NCBI RefSeq assembly: GCF_000243135.2
Contig: NC_019903.1
Coordinates: 1,960,001 to 2,024,000, forward strand
DNA: 64,000 bases
DNA from: Desulfitobacterium dichloroeliminans LMG P-21439
GTDB taxonomy: Bacteria; Bacillota; Desulfitobacteriia; Desulfitobacteriales; Desulfitobacteriaceae
Direction of reading: 5' to 3'
Shown here: piece after piece, positions 1-9,825 of the stretch
How the letters are laid out: the number at the start of each line of letters is the position of its first letter
How positions within the stretch are numbered: position 1 is the stretch's first letter
Notes under the pieces: generated by a model
What the model saw: only the letters and a program-made list of their open reading frames with translations
Told to the model about the DNA's origin: nothing
The model's database searches: none
Program-made: the position numbers and the translations under genes

Positions 1-951
1 ACCATTGTCCGTCAGCAAAATCGGCATAACCCTCATAAAGATGTCTTGGCCAAGGTTGAGTTGAAGGTCTTCCAGGATAGTGATGACGGATTGAGAATCG
101 TTGGTTTGCCGTAAAAAGGCAAGCATGAATTCTGCCTTCACGAAATGAAGGGTAAGAAGAACCTTGCCCCCTTTACGACCTTCTACGGTGTCCATTTCCA
201 CAAGAGGTAGGTGGGGATTCTCGTTGAGGAAATGCTGAAAGTCATTGTAGGTTCTACCGATTCGGCAAGCCTTGTCGACCTTGAGCTGTCTTTTTATCTT
301 GCGCTTAGCATAGCGTACTTTCCGTGGCATATCGATGTTTCTTGCGGTGAAAATATTAAAGTCAATTAGACGATAGAGGGTGCTTTTGCTAACCATGAGG
401 GAATCCTTATTGTTGGCACAGATATGATTCAGGGATTGCCCCTTTTTGATGAGAGGGGAAATGATGGAGTCGAGGTGTTTTACCTCATCTTCCGAGAGAG
501 ATATACCCTGTCTGGCTTCGGAAAGAACTGCCTGATATTCGGTATGGGCTGGTGCAGCATGGTAAAAGCGTTTCTCCAAAGTGCACTTATTAAGCTTATC
601 GCATCCGTTGCAAACATAAGGCGGTTTGGCATGTCGTGGGCAGAGTTGACACTCAAAAGACGGGCACATAGCATTGCATAATTTGCAGCGGCGGCAAAAG
701 CTGGGCCGGTGCGAATAATGACAGGGTGTGCAGAGCAGCCTATGATCGCAAGTATAGCGGTGGCGGCAAGCATTGTAAGCATTGCCTTGACAGCCTATCC
801 GTTTGAAGATGATATGGCGGCGAACCTCTTTGGAGATGGTGGTGCAATCCTTATCTAATTCTTTAGCGATTGCCTTAAAAGAGTAGGTTTTATCCAAAAG
901 CGAAGAGATGGTCACCCGTTCATCAAAGGTTAAATGTTTTTGGTTAGCCAT
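1..951 (-). CDS. IS30-family transposase (partial, N-terminal 317 residues)
   Basis: The frame starts at ATG (949-951, minus strand) and runs off the left edge, giving residues 1-317 of the 472-residue protein seen complete at 46934-48352. It contains the N-terminal helix-turn-helix region, a Cys-rich stretch with many CxxC pairs, and the first catalytic Asp (in VEMDTVEG). It stops within the LLTDNG motif that holds the second Asp. The start follows a GAGGGACTGAC leader, a modest ribosome binding site. Whether the copy is intact cannot be judged from this window. Confidence 0.88.
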   Translation of the reverse strand, partial: MANQKHLTFDERVTISSLLDKTYSFKAIAKELDKDCTTISKEVRRHIIFKRIGCQGNAYNACRHRYTCDHRLLCTPCHYSHRPSFCRRCKLCNAMCPSFECQLCPRHAKPPYVCNGCDKLNKCTLEKRFYHAAPAHTEYQAVLSEARQGISLSEDEVKHLDSIISPLIKKGQSLNHICANNKDSLMVSKSTLYRLIDFNIFTARNIDMPRKVRYAKRKIKRQLKVDKACRIGRTYNDFQHFLNENPHLPLVEMDTVEGRKGGKVLLTLHFVKAEFMLAFLRQTNDSQSVITILEDLQLNLGQDIFMRVMPILLTDNG

Positions 952-1090
952 GTCAGTCCCTCTTTCTTTCTACCGGGACACAGCTATCCCAATATAACCT
1001 ATTTGTCTGAGTGAATTCCACCCTTTAATCTTTCCAAATTAAATTCCACTTTCCCAAGTGAAGGGGTGGAACTTAGTTTGGAAATTAAGT
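1..1090 (-). mobile_element. IS30-family insertion sequence, copy A (cut by window edge)
   Basis: This is the 5' end and two thirds of the transposase gene of an IS30-family element. Its outer end lies at about 1090, because copy B (46795-48619) has the same sequence from this base inward and different flanking DNA beyond it. The 139 bases upstream of the transposase start match copy B base for base, and so does every coding segment I compared. The rest of the element, including its right end and any target duplication, lies outside the window. Copy A runs opposite to copy B. Confidence 0.9.
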
Positions 1091-1127
1091 TCAACAAAAG
1101 AGTAGAGCAACATTCCTCCATTGTAAC

Positions 1128-1156
1128 TTGACAGTTTGTGCGCATTTTGTTATATT
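1128..1156 (+). promoter_or_regulatory. Sigma-A-type promoter for tRNA-Pro
   Basis: TTGACA (1128-1133), a 17-base spacer and TATATT (1151-1156) lie 17 bases before the tRNA. This is close to the housekeeping consensus. The promoter sits just 37 bases inside the flank of the IS30 end. Confidence 0.8.
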
Positions 1157-1173
1157 ATAAAGCGTTCTATTAA

Positions 1174-1250
1174 CGGGGCGTAGCGCAGTTTGGTAGCGTG
1201 CTTGGTTCGGGACCAAGAGGCCGCAGGTTCAAATCCTGTCGCCCCGACCA
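1174..1250 (+). tRNA. tRNA-Pro (anticodon CGG)
   Basis: A 77-base cloverleaf with a 7-bp acceptor stem (CGGGGCG/CGCCCCG), discriminator A and an encoded CCA end. The anticodon stem is CTTGG/CCAAG with the loop TTCGGGA, which puts CGG at 1208-1210. It reads CCG proline codons. The T arm contains GGTTCAAATCC. Confidence 0.95.
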
Positions 1251-1265
1251 TTGAATAGCCTTTCG

Positions 1266-1308
1266 AAGCGTGTACTATCCACTTAAGGGATGAAAGACAC
1301 GCTTTTTA
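1266..1308 (+). terminator. Rho-independent terminator after tRNA-Pro
   Basis: AAGCGTGT pairs with ACACGCTT across a roughly 23-base loop, followed by TTTTT. It ends the single-gene tRNA transcript. Confidence 0.7.
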
Positions 1309-1398
1309 TGTATCATTCGTATTTCGCATTGGCATAACACCCCATCTATGGTGATATGGACCATTAAATAGTGTGAAAATTTCTGGGGGGAATGAACG

Positions 1399-1938
1399 GT
1401 GCTACAAGGAAAAAGAACCTTTCTTCGGCCATTGGCTCCCGATGATATTCCTATCTACCAAAAATGGTATAATGACCAAGAAGTCAATTATTGGGCTAAT
1501 GGTGCTTGGCCATTGAGTACAATGTTCAATGAGGAAGAAATTGAGGAACGTTTTTTCACACCCGAAAAAGATAATGGTCGCTATATCATTCTTAATGAGG
1601 AACATAAACCCATTGGGACGACTGGCTTTCGAGACATTAATTATCCTGCACGTTCTGCAGTCCTTTTCATAATTATTGGCGAAAAAGATTTCTGGGGGCG
1701 TGGTTATGGTACAGATGCCCTTAAAGTGCTCTTGGACTACTTATTTTTTCAATGGAATTTTAACCGTTTGAGCCTTGATTTATGGGACGGAAACTTTCGT
1801 GCTCAAAAAGCCTATGAGAAGCTTGGCTTTAAGACTGAAGGCAGATTAAGACAAGCGCGTTTCGTTTTGGGAGAGTATCACGATGCAATTCTAATGGGAT
1901 TGCTCCGGGATGAGTACACTCAGCTTCCTAAATACTGA
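1399..1938 (+). CDS. GNAT-family N-acetyltransferase (RimJ/RimL type)
   Basis: This 179-residue protein fits the acetyl-CoA-dependent acetyltransferase fold that acts on N-terminal amines of proteins or on small amines. It opens with the typical RTFLRPLAPDD strand. The acetyl-CoA loop is at about residues 95-102 (FWGRGYGTDA), and NFRAQKAYEKLGF near the C-terminus is the usual GNAT motif B. The GTG start follows a run of six G. It stands alone between the tRNA and the riboflavin operon. The substrate cannot be deduced; antibiotic or polyamine acetylation is also possible. Confidence 0.85.
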   Translation: MLQGKRTFLRPLAPDDIPIYQKWYNDQEVNYWANGAWPLSTMFNEEEIEERFFTPEKDNGRYIILNEEHKPIGTTGFRDINYPARSAVLFIIIGEKDFWGRGYGTDALKVLLDYLFFQWNFNRLSLDLWDGNFRAQKAYEKLGFKTEGRLRQARFVLGEYHDAILMGLLRDEYTQLPKY

Positions 1939-2002
1939 TATGGAAAATTACCCAAGGGGTTGAAATTGTTAATAGGTTAGAGTATGATATATAAAGTAAT
2001 TG

Positions 2003-2112
2003 AATACCTCTGGGGATTGGTGAAACTCCATACCGGCGGTCAAGCCCGCGAGCCTTATGGCAGATCTGGTGTAATTCCAGAGCCGACAGTAAAGTCTGGA
2101 TGAAAAGAGGAA
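2003..2112 (+). promoter_or_regulatory. FMN riboswitch (RFN element) controlling the riboflavin operon
   Basis: The conserved FMN-aptamer blocks appear in order: GGTGAAACTCC, TACCGGCGGT, CCCGCGAGC, TCTGGTG, ATTCCAGAGCCGACAGT and AGTCTGGATGAAAAGAGG. The closing stem P1 is CCTCT (2007-2011) with AGAGG (2106-2110). The same 5' strand, CCTCTGGGG (2007-2015), is exactly complementary to the 5' arm of the downstream terminator (2156-2164). FMN binding should therefore free the terminator, and absence of FMN should allow the antiterminator. This is the known ribD leader mechanism, here supported by complementary pairing. Confidence 0.95.
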
Positions 2113-2155
2113 ATGAAAGTGCATATGCACTATTCTTTTGTTGCGAAATTTTGTA

Positions 2156-2183
2156 CCCCAGAGGAATTACTCTGGGGTTTTTT
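2156..2183 (+). terminator. Riboswitch-controlled terminator
   Basis: CCCCAGAG (2156-2163) pairs with CTCTGGGG (2170-2177), followed by TTTTTT. It lies between the FMN aptamer and ribD, so it is an attenuator rather than the end of a gene. Confidence 0.9.
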
Positions 2184-2317
2184 ATATGCTTTTATGGAAA
2201 GCTACCTAAGATTAGTCTCCAAACTGACTTCCCTGGTGTTTTGCGGCCCCCAAAATGCATGAGAAATCTGTTTGGGTCGAATATTTGACGATATGGACAC
2301 GAAACGGTGGTGATCGC

Positions 2318-3415
2318 TTGGAACAAGATCAAATTTACATGTCAAGGGCTTTGCAATTAGCAGCTCAAGCCGTCGGCAGAACCAGTCCCAACCCTCTGGT
2401 TGGCTGTGTAATTGTCAATAATGGTAGGATTGTGGGAGAAGGGTATCATCAAAAGGCAGGCACCCCTCACGCCGAGGTTCACGCTCTCTGTGCAGCAGAC
2501 ACGAATGCCCAAGGAGCAACTGCTTATGTTACCTTAGAACCATGTTCTCACTTTGGTAAAACCCCTCCTTGTGCTGATGCACTGATCGAAGCAGGGATAA
2601 AAAGAGTCGTTGTGGCTATGCAGGACCCTAACCCTTTAGTGGGCGGTCGTGGAATTAGTCGTTTGCGTGACGCCGGGATTCAAGTGGATGTGGGCCTCAA
2701 AGAGGACGAAGCCAGAAGCTTAAATAAAGGATTTCTTAAAGCTATTCAAGCGGAACTTCCCTTTGTCCTCTACAAATCGGCTTTAACACTTGATGGAAAA
2801 ATTGCTACAGAATCGGGAGACTCTAAATGGATCACGAATGAGGTATCTCGCGCCTATGTCCATCAATTACGCAATCAATTCGATGTCATCATGGTCGGTA
2901 GCGAAACAGTCAACCACGATAATCCTGCCCTAAATTGCCGAATGAGTGAAGGTCGTGACCCCATTCGCTTGATCGTAGACGGTGAGTTGAAGATACCTCA
3001 TAATGCCGACGTATTCACCTCATCTTGTTCGGCACCCTGCATTATTGCTACCACTGAAGCTGCCCCCCTGGAACAATATGCTTTCTTCCAAGGTTTGGAT
3101 AATGTTGAGGTTTGGAAATACAATACTTCCCGCTATGTTCCCTATGAAGATTTGTTTCGGGATATTGTTAAAAGGGGTTGGAACTCCATCTTGCTAGAGG
3201 GTGGAGGAAAATTAGCCGGTTCGCTTCTTCAAGCCCAGCTTATTGACGAAATCGAATTCATTTATGCTCCCAAACTTATTGGTGGCAAAGGTCCCTCCCC
3301 TCTTACCGGACTCGAGTTGCCCCTGATGTCTCATGCTTTTCCACTGGAATTCTTAGAGACTGATCTCTCTACCGGAGATCTTCGAGTCCGGGCTAAGGTA
3401 AAATACACAAGCTGA
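2318..3415 (+). CDS. ribD: Riboflavin biosynthesis protein RibD (deaminase/reductase)
   Basis: A bifunctional cytosolic enzyme that deaminates the pyrimidine made from GTP and then reduces its ribosyl side chain. The N-terminal deaminase domain carries the zinc site HAEVHA plus PCSHFGKTPPC. The C-terminal reductase domain has LTLDGKIAT and LLEGGGKLAGSLL. The TTG at 2318 is chosen as start because GGTGG lies just upstream and the product (365 aa) then begins like other RibD proteins. An in-frame ATG at 2255 would add 21 unrelated residues. It is the first gene of the operon behind the FMN riboswitch. Confidence 0.95.
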   Translation: MEQDQIYMSRALQLAAQAVGRTSPNPLVGCVIVNNGRIVGEGYHQKAGTPHAEVHALCAADTNAQGATAYVTLEPCSHFGKTPPCADALIEAGIKRVVVAMQDPNPLVGGRGISRLRDAGIQVDVGLKEDEARSLNKGFLKAIQAELPFVLYKSALTLDGKIATESGDSKWITNEVSRAYVHQLRNQFDVIMVGSETVNHDNPALNCRMSEGRDPIRLIVDGELKIPHNADVFTSSCSAPCIIATTEAAPLEQYAFFQGLDNVEVWKYNTSRYVPYEDLFRDIVKRGWNSILLEGGGKLAGSLLQAQLIDEIEFIYAPKLIGGKGPSPLTGLELPLMSHAFPLEFLETDLSTGDLRVRAKVKYTS

Positions 3416-3437
3416 ATGGATAAGCGAGGTGAAACTA

Positions 3438-4082
3438 ATGTTTACAGGTATTATAGAAGAATTGGGTAAAGTAACGGACTTAAAGATTCTGCCGGACTCT
3501 GCTCAGCTTACTATAGAAGGTTCTCATGTCTTGGCAGGAACTCAGATCGGGGATAGTATCGCTGTTAACGGTATTTGTCTAACAGTAGTTAAGATGCAAG
3601 GCCAGCTGTTCACAGTTGATGTCATGGCAGAAACCCTTAATAAAACCAATCTCAAGGAATGTGGTCGCGGAACTAGGGTCAATTTAGAGCGAGCACTGCA
3701 ACTTTCGACCCGCTTGGGAGGCCATATTGTCAGTGGGCATGTGGATGGAGTAGGAACTATTTTGAGAATTACCCCGGTAGGAATCGCACGAGTTTTTGAG
3801 ATTAAGGCCTCCCCTGCTCTTTTAAAGTACATTTTACCTAAAGGCTCGATTGCTATTGACGGCATATCCCTAACAGTAGTTGATGTCCTATCTCAAGGTT
3901 TTACAATATCCTTGATCCCCCACACCCGCCAAGAAACGACCTTAGGCTTTAAGGGAGTTGGTGATGTGGTCAATCTAGAAACTGATTTGATCGGCAAGTA
4001 TGTGGCAAGGTTTTTAGAGAAGAATGATGCCCCCCAAAAGGATTTATCCATGAACTTTTTAGCGGAGCATGGATTTCTATAG
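3438..4082 (+). CDS. ribE: Riboflavin synthase alpha subunit
   Basis: It dismutates two 6,7-dimethyl-8-ribityllumazine molecules to riboflavin. The 214-residue protein has the expected two lumazine-binding repeats; the first begins MFTGIIEELG and the second follows GGHIVSGHVDG. The ATG at 3438 sits seven bases after GAGGTG, while an in-frame GTG at 3429 overlaps that ribosome binding site and is unlikely. It lies 22 bases after ribD and 29 before ribBA. Confidence 0.95.
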   Translation: MFTGIIEELGKVTDLKILPDSAQLTIEGSHVLAGTQIGDSIAVNGICLTVVKMQGQLFTVDVMAETLNKTNLKECGRGTRVNLERALQLSTRLGGHIVSGHVDGVGTILRITPVGIARVFEIKASPALLKYILPKGSIAIDGISLTVVDVLSQGFTISLIPHTRQETTLGFKGVGDVVNLETDLIGKYVARFLEKNDAPQKDLSMNFLAEHGFL

Positions 4083-4111
4083 ACAAGAATGTATAAATAG
4101 GAGTGATAGAA

Positions 4112-5320
4112 ATGGAGTTTCAGTTTAATACCGTCGAGGAAGCTATCGAGGACATACGCGCAGGTAAAATGGTCGTGGTCGTCGATGACGAAGAAAGAGA
4201 AAACGAAGGAGATTTGTTGATGGCTGCTGAGAAAGTCACGCCGGAAGCAATCAACTTTATGGCAACCTATGGCCGCGGCCTAATCTGTGTACCCATGACC
4301 GCAGAACGTATCCAAGCCTTGAACCTTGACCCTATGGTCACTCATAATACTGATCCCCACGGGACGGCATTTACGGTTAGCGTCGATGGCTGTAATTGCA
4401 CCACTGGGATCTCGGCCTTTGAGCGCGCCAATACAGTCAATATCTTAACCGACCCTCAAAGTCGGCCTGAGGATCTCCATCGGCCAGGCCATATCTTCCC
4501 TCTCAAAGCACGTGAAGGTGGGGTATTGGTTCGGGCAGGACATACGGAAGGAGCCGTTGATTTGGCTCGCTTAGCCGGCTTTGAGCCAGCAGGTGTTATC
4601 TGCGAGATCATGAAGGAAGACGGATCGATGGCCCGTGTGCCTGATCTCATGGAATTCGTAAAGAATCATGAATTAAAAATTATCACCATTAAAGAACTGA
4701 TTCGTTTCAGACGTAAAAAGGAAAAGCTGATAGAACGTGTGGTCGACATTCAACTCCCAACCGATTTTGGTGATTTTGAAGCCGTGGGTTATCGGAGTCT
4801 GCTCGATGGACAAGAGCATGTAGCCTTGGTCAAGGGCGATGTACAAAACGGAGAACCCGTACTGGTTCGCGTCCATTCTGAGTGCTTAACCGGGGATGTG
4901 TTTCATTCCCGTCGCTGTGACTGTGGGGACCAATTAGCAGCGGCAATTGAACTTATAGAAAAAGAAGGCCGGGGCGTATTGCTCTATATGCGCCAAGAAG
5001 GTCGTGGAATCGGCTTATTAAATAAGCTCAAGGCATATAAGCTACAGGAAGAAGGAAAAGATACCGTAGAAGCTAATCTTGCCTTAGGCTTCCCTGCCGA
5101 CCTGAGAGACTATGGGGTGGGAGCTCAAATCCTTGTCGATTTGGGAATTCAAAGTGTGCGCTTAATGACTAACAATCCCCGTAAAATTGTCGGTTTGGAA
5201 GGATATGGACTGGAAATCATTGAACGTGTTCCCATGGAAATGCCTGTGAAGCCTGAAAACGAGTATTACATGCATACCAAAAAAACCAAAATGGGACACT
5301 TTTTACCTGGGGTTCGCTAA
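4112..5320 (+). CDS. ribBA: Bifunctional DHBP synthase / GTP cyclohydrolase II
   Basis: It makes both riboflavin precursors. The N-terminal half (residues about 1-200) is 3,4-dihydroxy-2-butanone 4-phosphate synthase with the metal-binding [12 protein letters not shown] loop. The C-terminal half is GTP cyclohydrolase II with the zinc cysteines in [18 protein letters not shown] and the RQEGRGIGL motif. At 402 residues it matches the Bacillus RibBA fusion. ATG 4112 follows AGGAGTG with good spacing. Confidence 0.95.
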   Translation: MEFQFNTVEEAIEDIRAGKMVVVVDDEERENEGDLLMAAEKVTPEAINFMATYGRGLICVPMTAERIQALNLDPMVTHNTDPHGTAFTVSVDGCNCTTGISAFERANTVNILTDPQSRPEDLHRPGHIFPLKAREGGVLVRAGHTEGAVDLARLAGFEPAGVICEIMKEDGSMARVPDLMEFVKNHELKIITIKELIRFRRKKEKLIERVVDIQLPTDFGDFEAVGYRSLLDGQEHVALVKGDVQNGEPVLVRVHSECLTGDVFHSRRCDCGDQLAAAIELIEKEGRGVLLYMRQEGRGIGLLNKLKAYKLQEEGKDTVEANLALGFPADLRDYGVGAQILVDLGIQSVRLMTNNPRKIVGLEGYGLEIIERVPMEMPVKPENEYYMHTKKTKMGHFLPGVR

Positions 5321-5364
5321 TTTTTTATACGATTAAATTGTCAATTAAGAAAGGATGAAAAACT

Positions 5365-5829
5365 ATGATGACTTATGAAGGTAAACTGGTTGTAGAAGGA
5401 TTAAAATTTGGAATTGTTGCTGCTCGATTTAATGAATTTATCACGAATAAATTAGTTGGCGGAGCTCTCGACGGACTAAAACGTCATGGCGCTGCTGAGG
5501 AAGATATTGATATTGCTTGGGTTCCGGGAGCCTATGAAATCCCTTTAGTTGCGCTAAAAATGGCTGAATCCAAGAAATACGATGCTGTCATTTGCTTAGG
5601 AGCAGTGATCCGTGGAGCTACCCCTCATTTTGATTTCGTTAGTGCCGAAGTCAGCAAAGGAGTCGCTCAGGTCGGTTTAGAGACCAAGCTCCCTGTGGTT
5701 TTTGGTGTATTAACTACCGACACGATTGAACAAGCTATTGAAAGATCTGGCTCAAAAGCTGGAAATAAAGGCTATGATGCTGCCGTTACAGCCATTGAAA
5801 CAGTCAATTTATTAAAAATGATTAAATAA
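5365..5829 (+). CDS. ribH: 6,7-dimethyl-8-ribityllumazine synthase
   Basis: It condenses the products of RibD and RibBA to the lumazine substrate of riboflavin synthase and forms an icosahedral or pentameric shell. The 154-residue sequence contains [19 protein letters not shown] and [16 protein letters not shown], including the conserved catalytic His. It is the last gene of the rib operon; no clear terminator follows. Two adjacent ATG codons are possible starts. Confidence 0.95.
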   Translation: MMTYEGKLVVEGLKFGIVAARFNEFITNKLVGGALDGLKRHGAAEEDIDIAWVPGAYEIPLVALKMAESKKYDAVICLGAVIRGATPHFDFVSAEVSKGVAQVGLETKLPVVFGVLTTDTIEQAIERSGSKAGNKGYDAAVTAIETVNLLKMIK

Positions 5830-5957
5830 TTTTTGGTAGGCTTTGGTTAAAAATTAGTACGAATTGGATAACTGTCCAAAATGTGTACCTTGTCAAAGGA
5901 CCGCTAAGTATCTAGACTTATGATTGAGTCTAAATCTTTGATGAGGAGATGAGCGTT

Positions 5958-6578
5958 GTGACTTCAAACAATCTAATTCTAGCTAACATCGATGACCATC
6001 TTGAAGCAGCGCGCTCTGGAAATCAAGATTCACTAAATTGGATTATTGAGCACTATGAACCCGAAATTCGAAAAATAGCTTATAAGTTTTTTCTTCATCG
6101 AGCTGAATACGAGGACTTACTTCAAGAAGGACGAATTGCTATCTATAAAGCGATTAATTCTTATGATTCAGATTGCGATATACCTTTTCTTCATTTTGTG
6201 CGCATGGTTATTAAGAGGAAGCTCATCGACAGCCTACGAGCCCATAATAGGCAAAAACACATAAACCTCAACGAAGCGTTTTCATTGAATAATGAGTTAA
6301 GTGATAATAAAGTGGATAGCTTCATCGATTTTGTGACCAATGATGATGACCCTGAGACGAAAATCATCGCTCTGGATGAGACAAGACTTTTTTTACAGGA
6401 ACTCATGAGTGGGTTTTCTGAATTAGAGCTTAAGGTCTTTCGCTGCCATTATCTTATAGGTATGAAACAGCGTGAAATTACGCAGCATCTCGGTTTAAAC
6501 CCGAAATCCTTAGATAACGCTATTCAAAGGATACGACGTAAAGTTACTGCGTATCGTGAACGGCAAGTCGCAGGATAA
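5958..6578 (+). CDS. Sigma-70 family RNA polymerase sigma factor
   Basis: This is a roughly 206-residue sigma factor with region 2 (YEDLLQEGRIAIYKAINSYD) and a C-terminal region 4 helix-turn-helix (MKQREITQHLGLNPKSLDNAIQ). Its size and layout resemble SigH-type or group 3 factors rather than the shortest ECF proteins. GTG 5958 follows AGGAG with suitable spacing; an upstream ATG at 5949 directly abuts the same site. No anti-sigma gene is adjacent, and its regulon is unknown. Confidence 0.8.
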   Translation: MTSNNLILANIDDHLEAARSGNQDSLNWIIEHYEPEIRKIAYKFFLHRAEYEDLLQEGRIAIYKAINSYDSDCDIPFLHFVRMVIKRKLIDSLRAHNRQKHINLNEAFSLNNELSDNKVDSFIDFVTNDDDPETKIIALDETRLFLQELMSGFSELELKVFRCHYLIGMKQREITQHLGLNPKSLDNAIQRIRRKVTAYRERQVAG

Positions 6579-6581
6579 ACT

Positions 6582-6624
6582 AATAAGAAAAGAATCCCCT
6601 ATTTTCGGGGGATTCTTTTCTTAT
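6582..6624 (+). terminator. Strong rho-independent terminator
   Basis: An 18-bp stem (6582-6599 with 6607-6624) with GAATCCCC/GGGGATTC at its core and a T-rich 3' arm. It ends the sigma factor gene and may also serve the convergent gene at 6689. Confidence 0.85.
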
Positions 6625-6688
6625 TGCGTATCAGCCTAGAATGCACCATTGATAAATTCTTGTCTGGGTCGAGTAGTTTAAACAACGC

Positions 6689-6943
6689 TCATGAATCACC
6701 ATTTTTCTGGTCAGCTTCCCATGCAGAGCTTTGCTGATCGGCACTAAGTATCTCCTTAGCTTGCTCCATCCAGTCCTCGGGAACATAAATCTCGACACCA
6801 TTGATTAAGCCATAGGTAGCTTTTAGATTGCCACTTCCCGGGAAGGCCTTCCGGGCAGGGATTTCTTCTTGTTCAAGGAGAGCGATGACAATATCTGCCT
6901 CTATTTCTGTCGTTACATTGGTCAATAACAACCACTTTTTCAT
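6689..6943 (-). CDS. Small DUF2007-type protein
   Basis: An 84-residue soluble protein. It resembles the DUF2007 family (often named putative signal-transducing protein): WLLLTNVTTEIEADIVIALLEQEEIPA followed by a short beta segment ending in IYVPEDWMEQAKEIL. The family has no established function. It is a single gene between two terminators. The family assignment is by overall pattern. Confidence 0.6.
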   Translation of the reverse strand: MKKWLLLTNVTTEIEADIVIALLEQEEIPARKAFPGSGNLKATYGLINGVEIYVPEDWMEQAKEILSADQQSSAWEADQKNGDS

Positions 6944-7106
6944 TTTTCCTGAGCTTCTTTCTTATTGTTTTTTTGGGGGAATACTAATCGTTGAATCATG
7001 ATCACGGCAATGAACAAGCCTAACCTATCTCTAGTTTATAGTTTTATCCATAAGGATGCAAGAGAGGTTCCTCGCAAGCCCTACAAGGCAGGCAACTAAA
7101 AAGAAT

Positions 7107-7146
7107 GACCTCCTTATAGTAAATGAATCTTCGCTATAAGGAGGTC
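7107..7146 (-). terminator. Terminator of clpB
   Basis: GACCTCCTTATAG (7107-7119) pairs perfectly with CTATAAGGAGGTC (7134-7146). On the minus strand the stem is followed by TCATTCTTTTTAG. It sits 19 bases after the clpB stop codon. Confidence 0.8.
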
Positions 7147-7164
7147 TAATTGTATTGATGAGCA

Positions 7165-9765
7165 CTATAGACTGTATTGGGTGTTAAAATCTAATTCTCC
7201 TCGAGAGTTAACATCAACCATGACGTGAGCACCTTCGTGAATTGTTCCCTGAAGGATTCGCATCGCCAGTGGATTTTGTAAATTATGCTGAATAACACGC
7301 TTGAGTGGCCTAGCCCCATAGATTGGATCATACCCCTGTTGAACAATGATGTTCTGTGCAGCATCGGAAAGATTCAGGGTAATTTTTCGTGGAGCCAGAT
7401 ACTTACGTAGCAGATCTAATTGAATTTGAACGATAGAACGAATATGCTCCTGACCAAGAGGATGAAACACGATCATCTCATCCAATCTATTTAAAAATTC
7501 TGGACGGAAAAAGTGTTTTAATTCTTCGGAAACTTTGGAACGCAACACTTCTTGGGAGGCGCCTGAAGCAGTCATTTCTTGTATCAACGGGCTGGCAATA
7601 TTGCTCGTCAAAATGACCACGGTATTTTTGAAGTTGACAACACGTCCTTGTCCATCGGTTAAGCGACCATCATCAAGCAGTTGGAGAAGCACATTAAATA
7701 CATCACCGTGTGCCTTTTCAACTTCATCGAATAGTACTACACTGTAGGGCTTCCGTCTTACCGCTTCGGTTAACTGACCTCCTTCCTCGTAACCCACATA
7801 GCCAGGAGGAGCTCCAATTAATCGAGCTACCGTATGTTTCTCCATGTATTCCGACATATCAATCCGGACAATTCCTTGATCATCATCAAAGAGAAATTCG
7901 GCGAGAGCCTTGGCCAACTCGGTCTTCCCTACCCCAGTTGGCCCTAGGAATAAGAAGGAGCCTAAAGGACGATTGGGATCTTGAAGTCCGGCACGAGCTC
8001 TGCGTACAGCGTCAGCTACAGCTTTGACGGCCTCCTCCTGACCGATGACACGCTCATGTATCCTCTCTTCCATATGAACCAGTTTATCCATTTCACTTTC
8101 GAGGAGCTTAGTTACAGGAACTTGTGTCCATTTGGCAACCACCTCTGCGATATCCTCTTCCCCAACTTCTTGCTTTAATAAAGTATTTTTGCGTGTTTGT
8201 AGCTGCTCTTCTAGGGTATTCAAATCCTTCTCCAATTTAGGTAATATACCGTATTGAAGTTCAGCGGCTTTATTATAATCATAGGTTTGTTGAGCTTGCT
8301 CCATTTTTGTGCGAGTTTGATCAATTTCTTCTTTTAATTTATTGATATTCGTGAGAACTTCCCTTTCCCCTTGAAGTTGGGCCTCTAAGGCACCTCTTTC
8401 TTCTTTGAGATTCGCTAAATCTTCTTCAATTTTAGCAAGACGATCCTTACTCCCATCGTCCTTTTCCTTCTTTAAAGCCTCACGCTCAATTTCTAGCTGT
8501 AGAACACGGCGTTTGATTTGATCTAATTCATAGGGATCACTGGTGATTTCCATCCGCAACCGAGCCGCAGCTTCATCCACAAGGTCAATAGCCTTATCGG
8601 GTAAAAATCGATCACTGATATACCGATCAGAAAGAATAGCCGCTGAAATGATGGCACCATCAGTTATCCTTACCCCATGGTGAGTTTCATAACGTTCTTT
8701 GAGACCGCGCAATATAGAGATGGTATCCTCGACACTGGGGGCTCCCACCATAACCGGTTGGAAACGCCGTTCTAATGCTGCATCTTTTTCAATATACTTG
8801 CGATATTCTTCTAAGGTTGTGGCACCAACCATATGTAGCTCCCCCCGAGCTAACATGGGCTTGAGCATGTTGCTGGCATCCATTGCCCCCTCAGCCGCAC
8901 CGGCCCCGACGACCGTATGAAGCTCATCGATGAACAGGATAATATCTTCGCGCTCTTGGACTTCCTTGAGAACTGCTTTGAGTCGTTCTTCAAATTCACC
9001 CCGATATTTGGCTCCGGCGATAAGCAATCCCATATCTAAGTTGATTACCTTCTTATCCTTAACCGATTCGGGAACGTCTCCTCTAACAATGCGTTGGGAC
9101 AAACCTTCCACAATCGCAGTTTTTCCAACCCCAGGTTCTCCAATAAGAACAGGGTTATTTTTGGTTCGTCGTGAAAGTATCTGAATCACCCGCCGGATTT
9201 CTTCATCCCGTCCAATAACAGGGTCTAATTTTCCTCGACGCGCTTGCTCCACTAGATTACGACCGTATTGTTCGAGGGCCTGAAAGGTTCCTTCAGGCGT
9301 CTGGCTGGTAACGCGTTGAGTTCCTCGGATCTCCCGCAGAACTTGCAGGAGCTTCTCGCGATTGAGTCCCTCTTGCTTTAAAAGCTTCTCGGCTCCTCCT
9401 TCCCCTTTTTCAAGGATAGCCAAGAGAAGATGCTCTGTGCTAACATATTCATCTTTAAACGTCTCCATTTCATCGTGAGCGGAGACCAGAACAGTTCGCA
9501 GGCGCGATGAAATGGTCAATTGGACGGAGGTTCCCGTCATCCGCGGAAATCGTTGTATATCCTGACGTACTTTTTGAGCCAATACTCCCACGGGGATGTT
9601 TAGTTTTGTTAAAACTTGAGGGACCACTCCCTCTCCCTGTTCAAGAAGAGCCAAGAGTAAATGTTCAGGCTCTACTTGACCGTTGCCATTCCGCTCCGCC
9701 ATAGTTTGAGCTTGTATGATAGCTTCTTGAGATTTTTGCGTAAAGCGATTGGTATCAAAAGACAT
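7165..9765 (-). CDS. clpB: ATP-dependent chaperone ClpB
   Basis: A Hsp100 disaggregase of 866 residues that threads aggregated proteins through a hexameric ring together with DnaK. An N-terminal Clp repeat domain is followed by AAA+ domain 1 (Walker [10 protein letters not shown]), a long coiled-coil middle domain, and AAA+ domain 2 (Walker [10 protein letters not shown]). The middle domain separates it from ClpA/ClpC. The start [10 protein letters not shown] at 9765 follows AAAGGAGTG; a longer in-frame start would add nine residues upstream. Promoter and operator are described separately. Confidence 0.96.
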   Translation of the reverse strand: MSFDTNRFTQKSQEAIIQAQTMAERNGNGQVEPEHLLLALLEQGEGVVPQVLTKLNIPVGVLAQKVRQDIQRFPRMTGTSVQLTISSRLRTVLVSAHDEMETFKDEYVSTEHLLLAILEKGEGGAEKLLKQEGLNREKLLQVLREIRGTQRVTSQTPEGTFQALEQYGRNLVEQARRGKLDPVIGRDEEIRRVIQILSRRTKNNPVLIGEPGVGKTAIVEGLSQRIVRGDVPESVKDKKVINLDMGLLIAGAKYRGEFEERLKAVLKEVQEREDIILFIDELHTVVGAGAAEGAMDASNMLKPMLARGELHMVGATTLEEYRKYIEKDAALERRFQPVMVGAPSVEDTISILRGLKERYETHHGVRITDGAIISAAILSDRYISDRFLPDKAIDLVDEAAARLRMEITSDPYELDQIKRRVLQLEIEREALKKEKDDGSKDRLAKIEEDLANLKEERGALEAQLQGEREVLTNINKLKEEIDQTRTKMEQAQQTYDYNKAAELQYGILPKLEKDLNTLEEQLQTRKNTLLKQEVGEEDIAEVVAKWTQVPVTKLLESEMDKLVHMEERIHERVIGQEEAVKAVADAVRRARAGLQDPNRPLGSFLFLGPTGVGKTELAKALAEFLFDDDQGIVRIDMSEYMEKHTVARLIGAPPGYVGYEEGGQLTEAVRRKPYSVVLFDEVEKAHGDVFNVLLQLLDDGRLTDGQGRVVNFKNTVVILTSNIASPLIQEMTASGASQEVLRSKVSEELKHFFRPEFLNRLDEMIVFHPLGQEHIRSIVQIQLDLLRKYLAPRKITLNLSDAAQNIIVQQGYDPIYGARPLKRVIQHNLQNPLAMRILQGTIHEGAHVMVDVNSRGELDFNTQYSL

Positions 9766-9825
9766 GGTGATCACTCCTTTATCAATAAGCAATTATTCGA
9801 TAAAACTCTATAACTTTATAACTCT

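Noticed and set aside
480-782. 100-residue hydrophobic frame, also present at 47103-47405
   Set aside because: It is an alternative frame inside the IS30 transposase gene in both copies; the Cys-rich transposase frame explains the sequence.
2100-2288. 62-residue plus-strand ORF before ribD
   Set aside because: It lies across the FMN riboswitch and its terminator and has no ribosome binding site.
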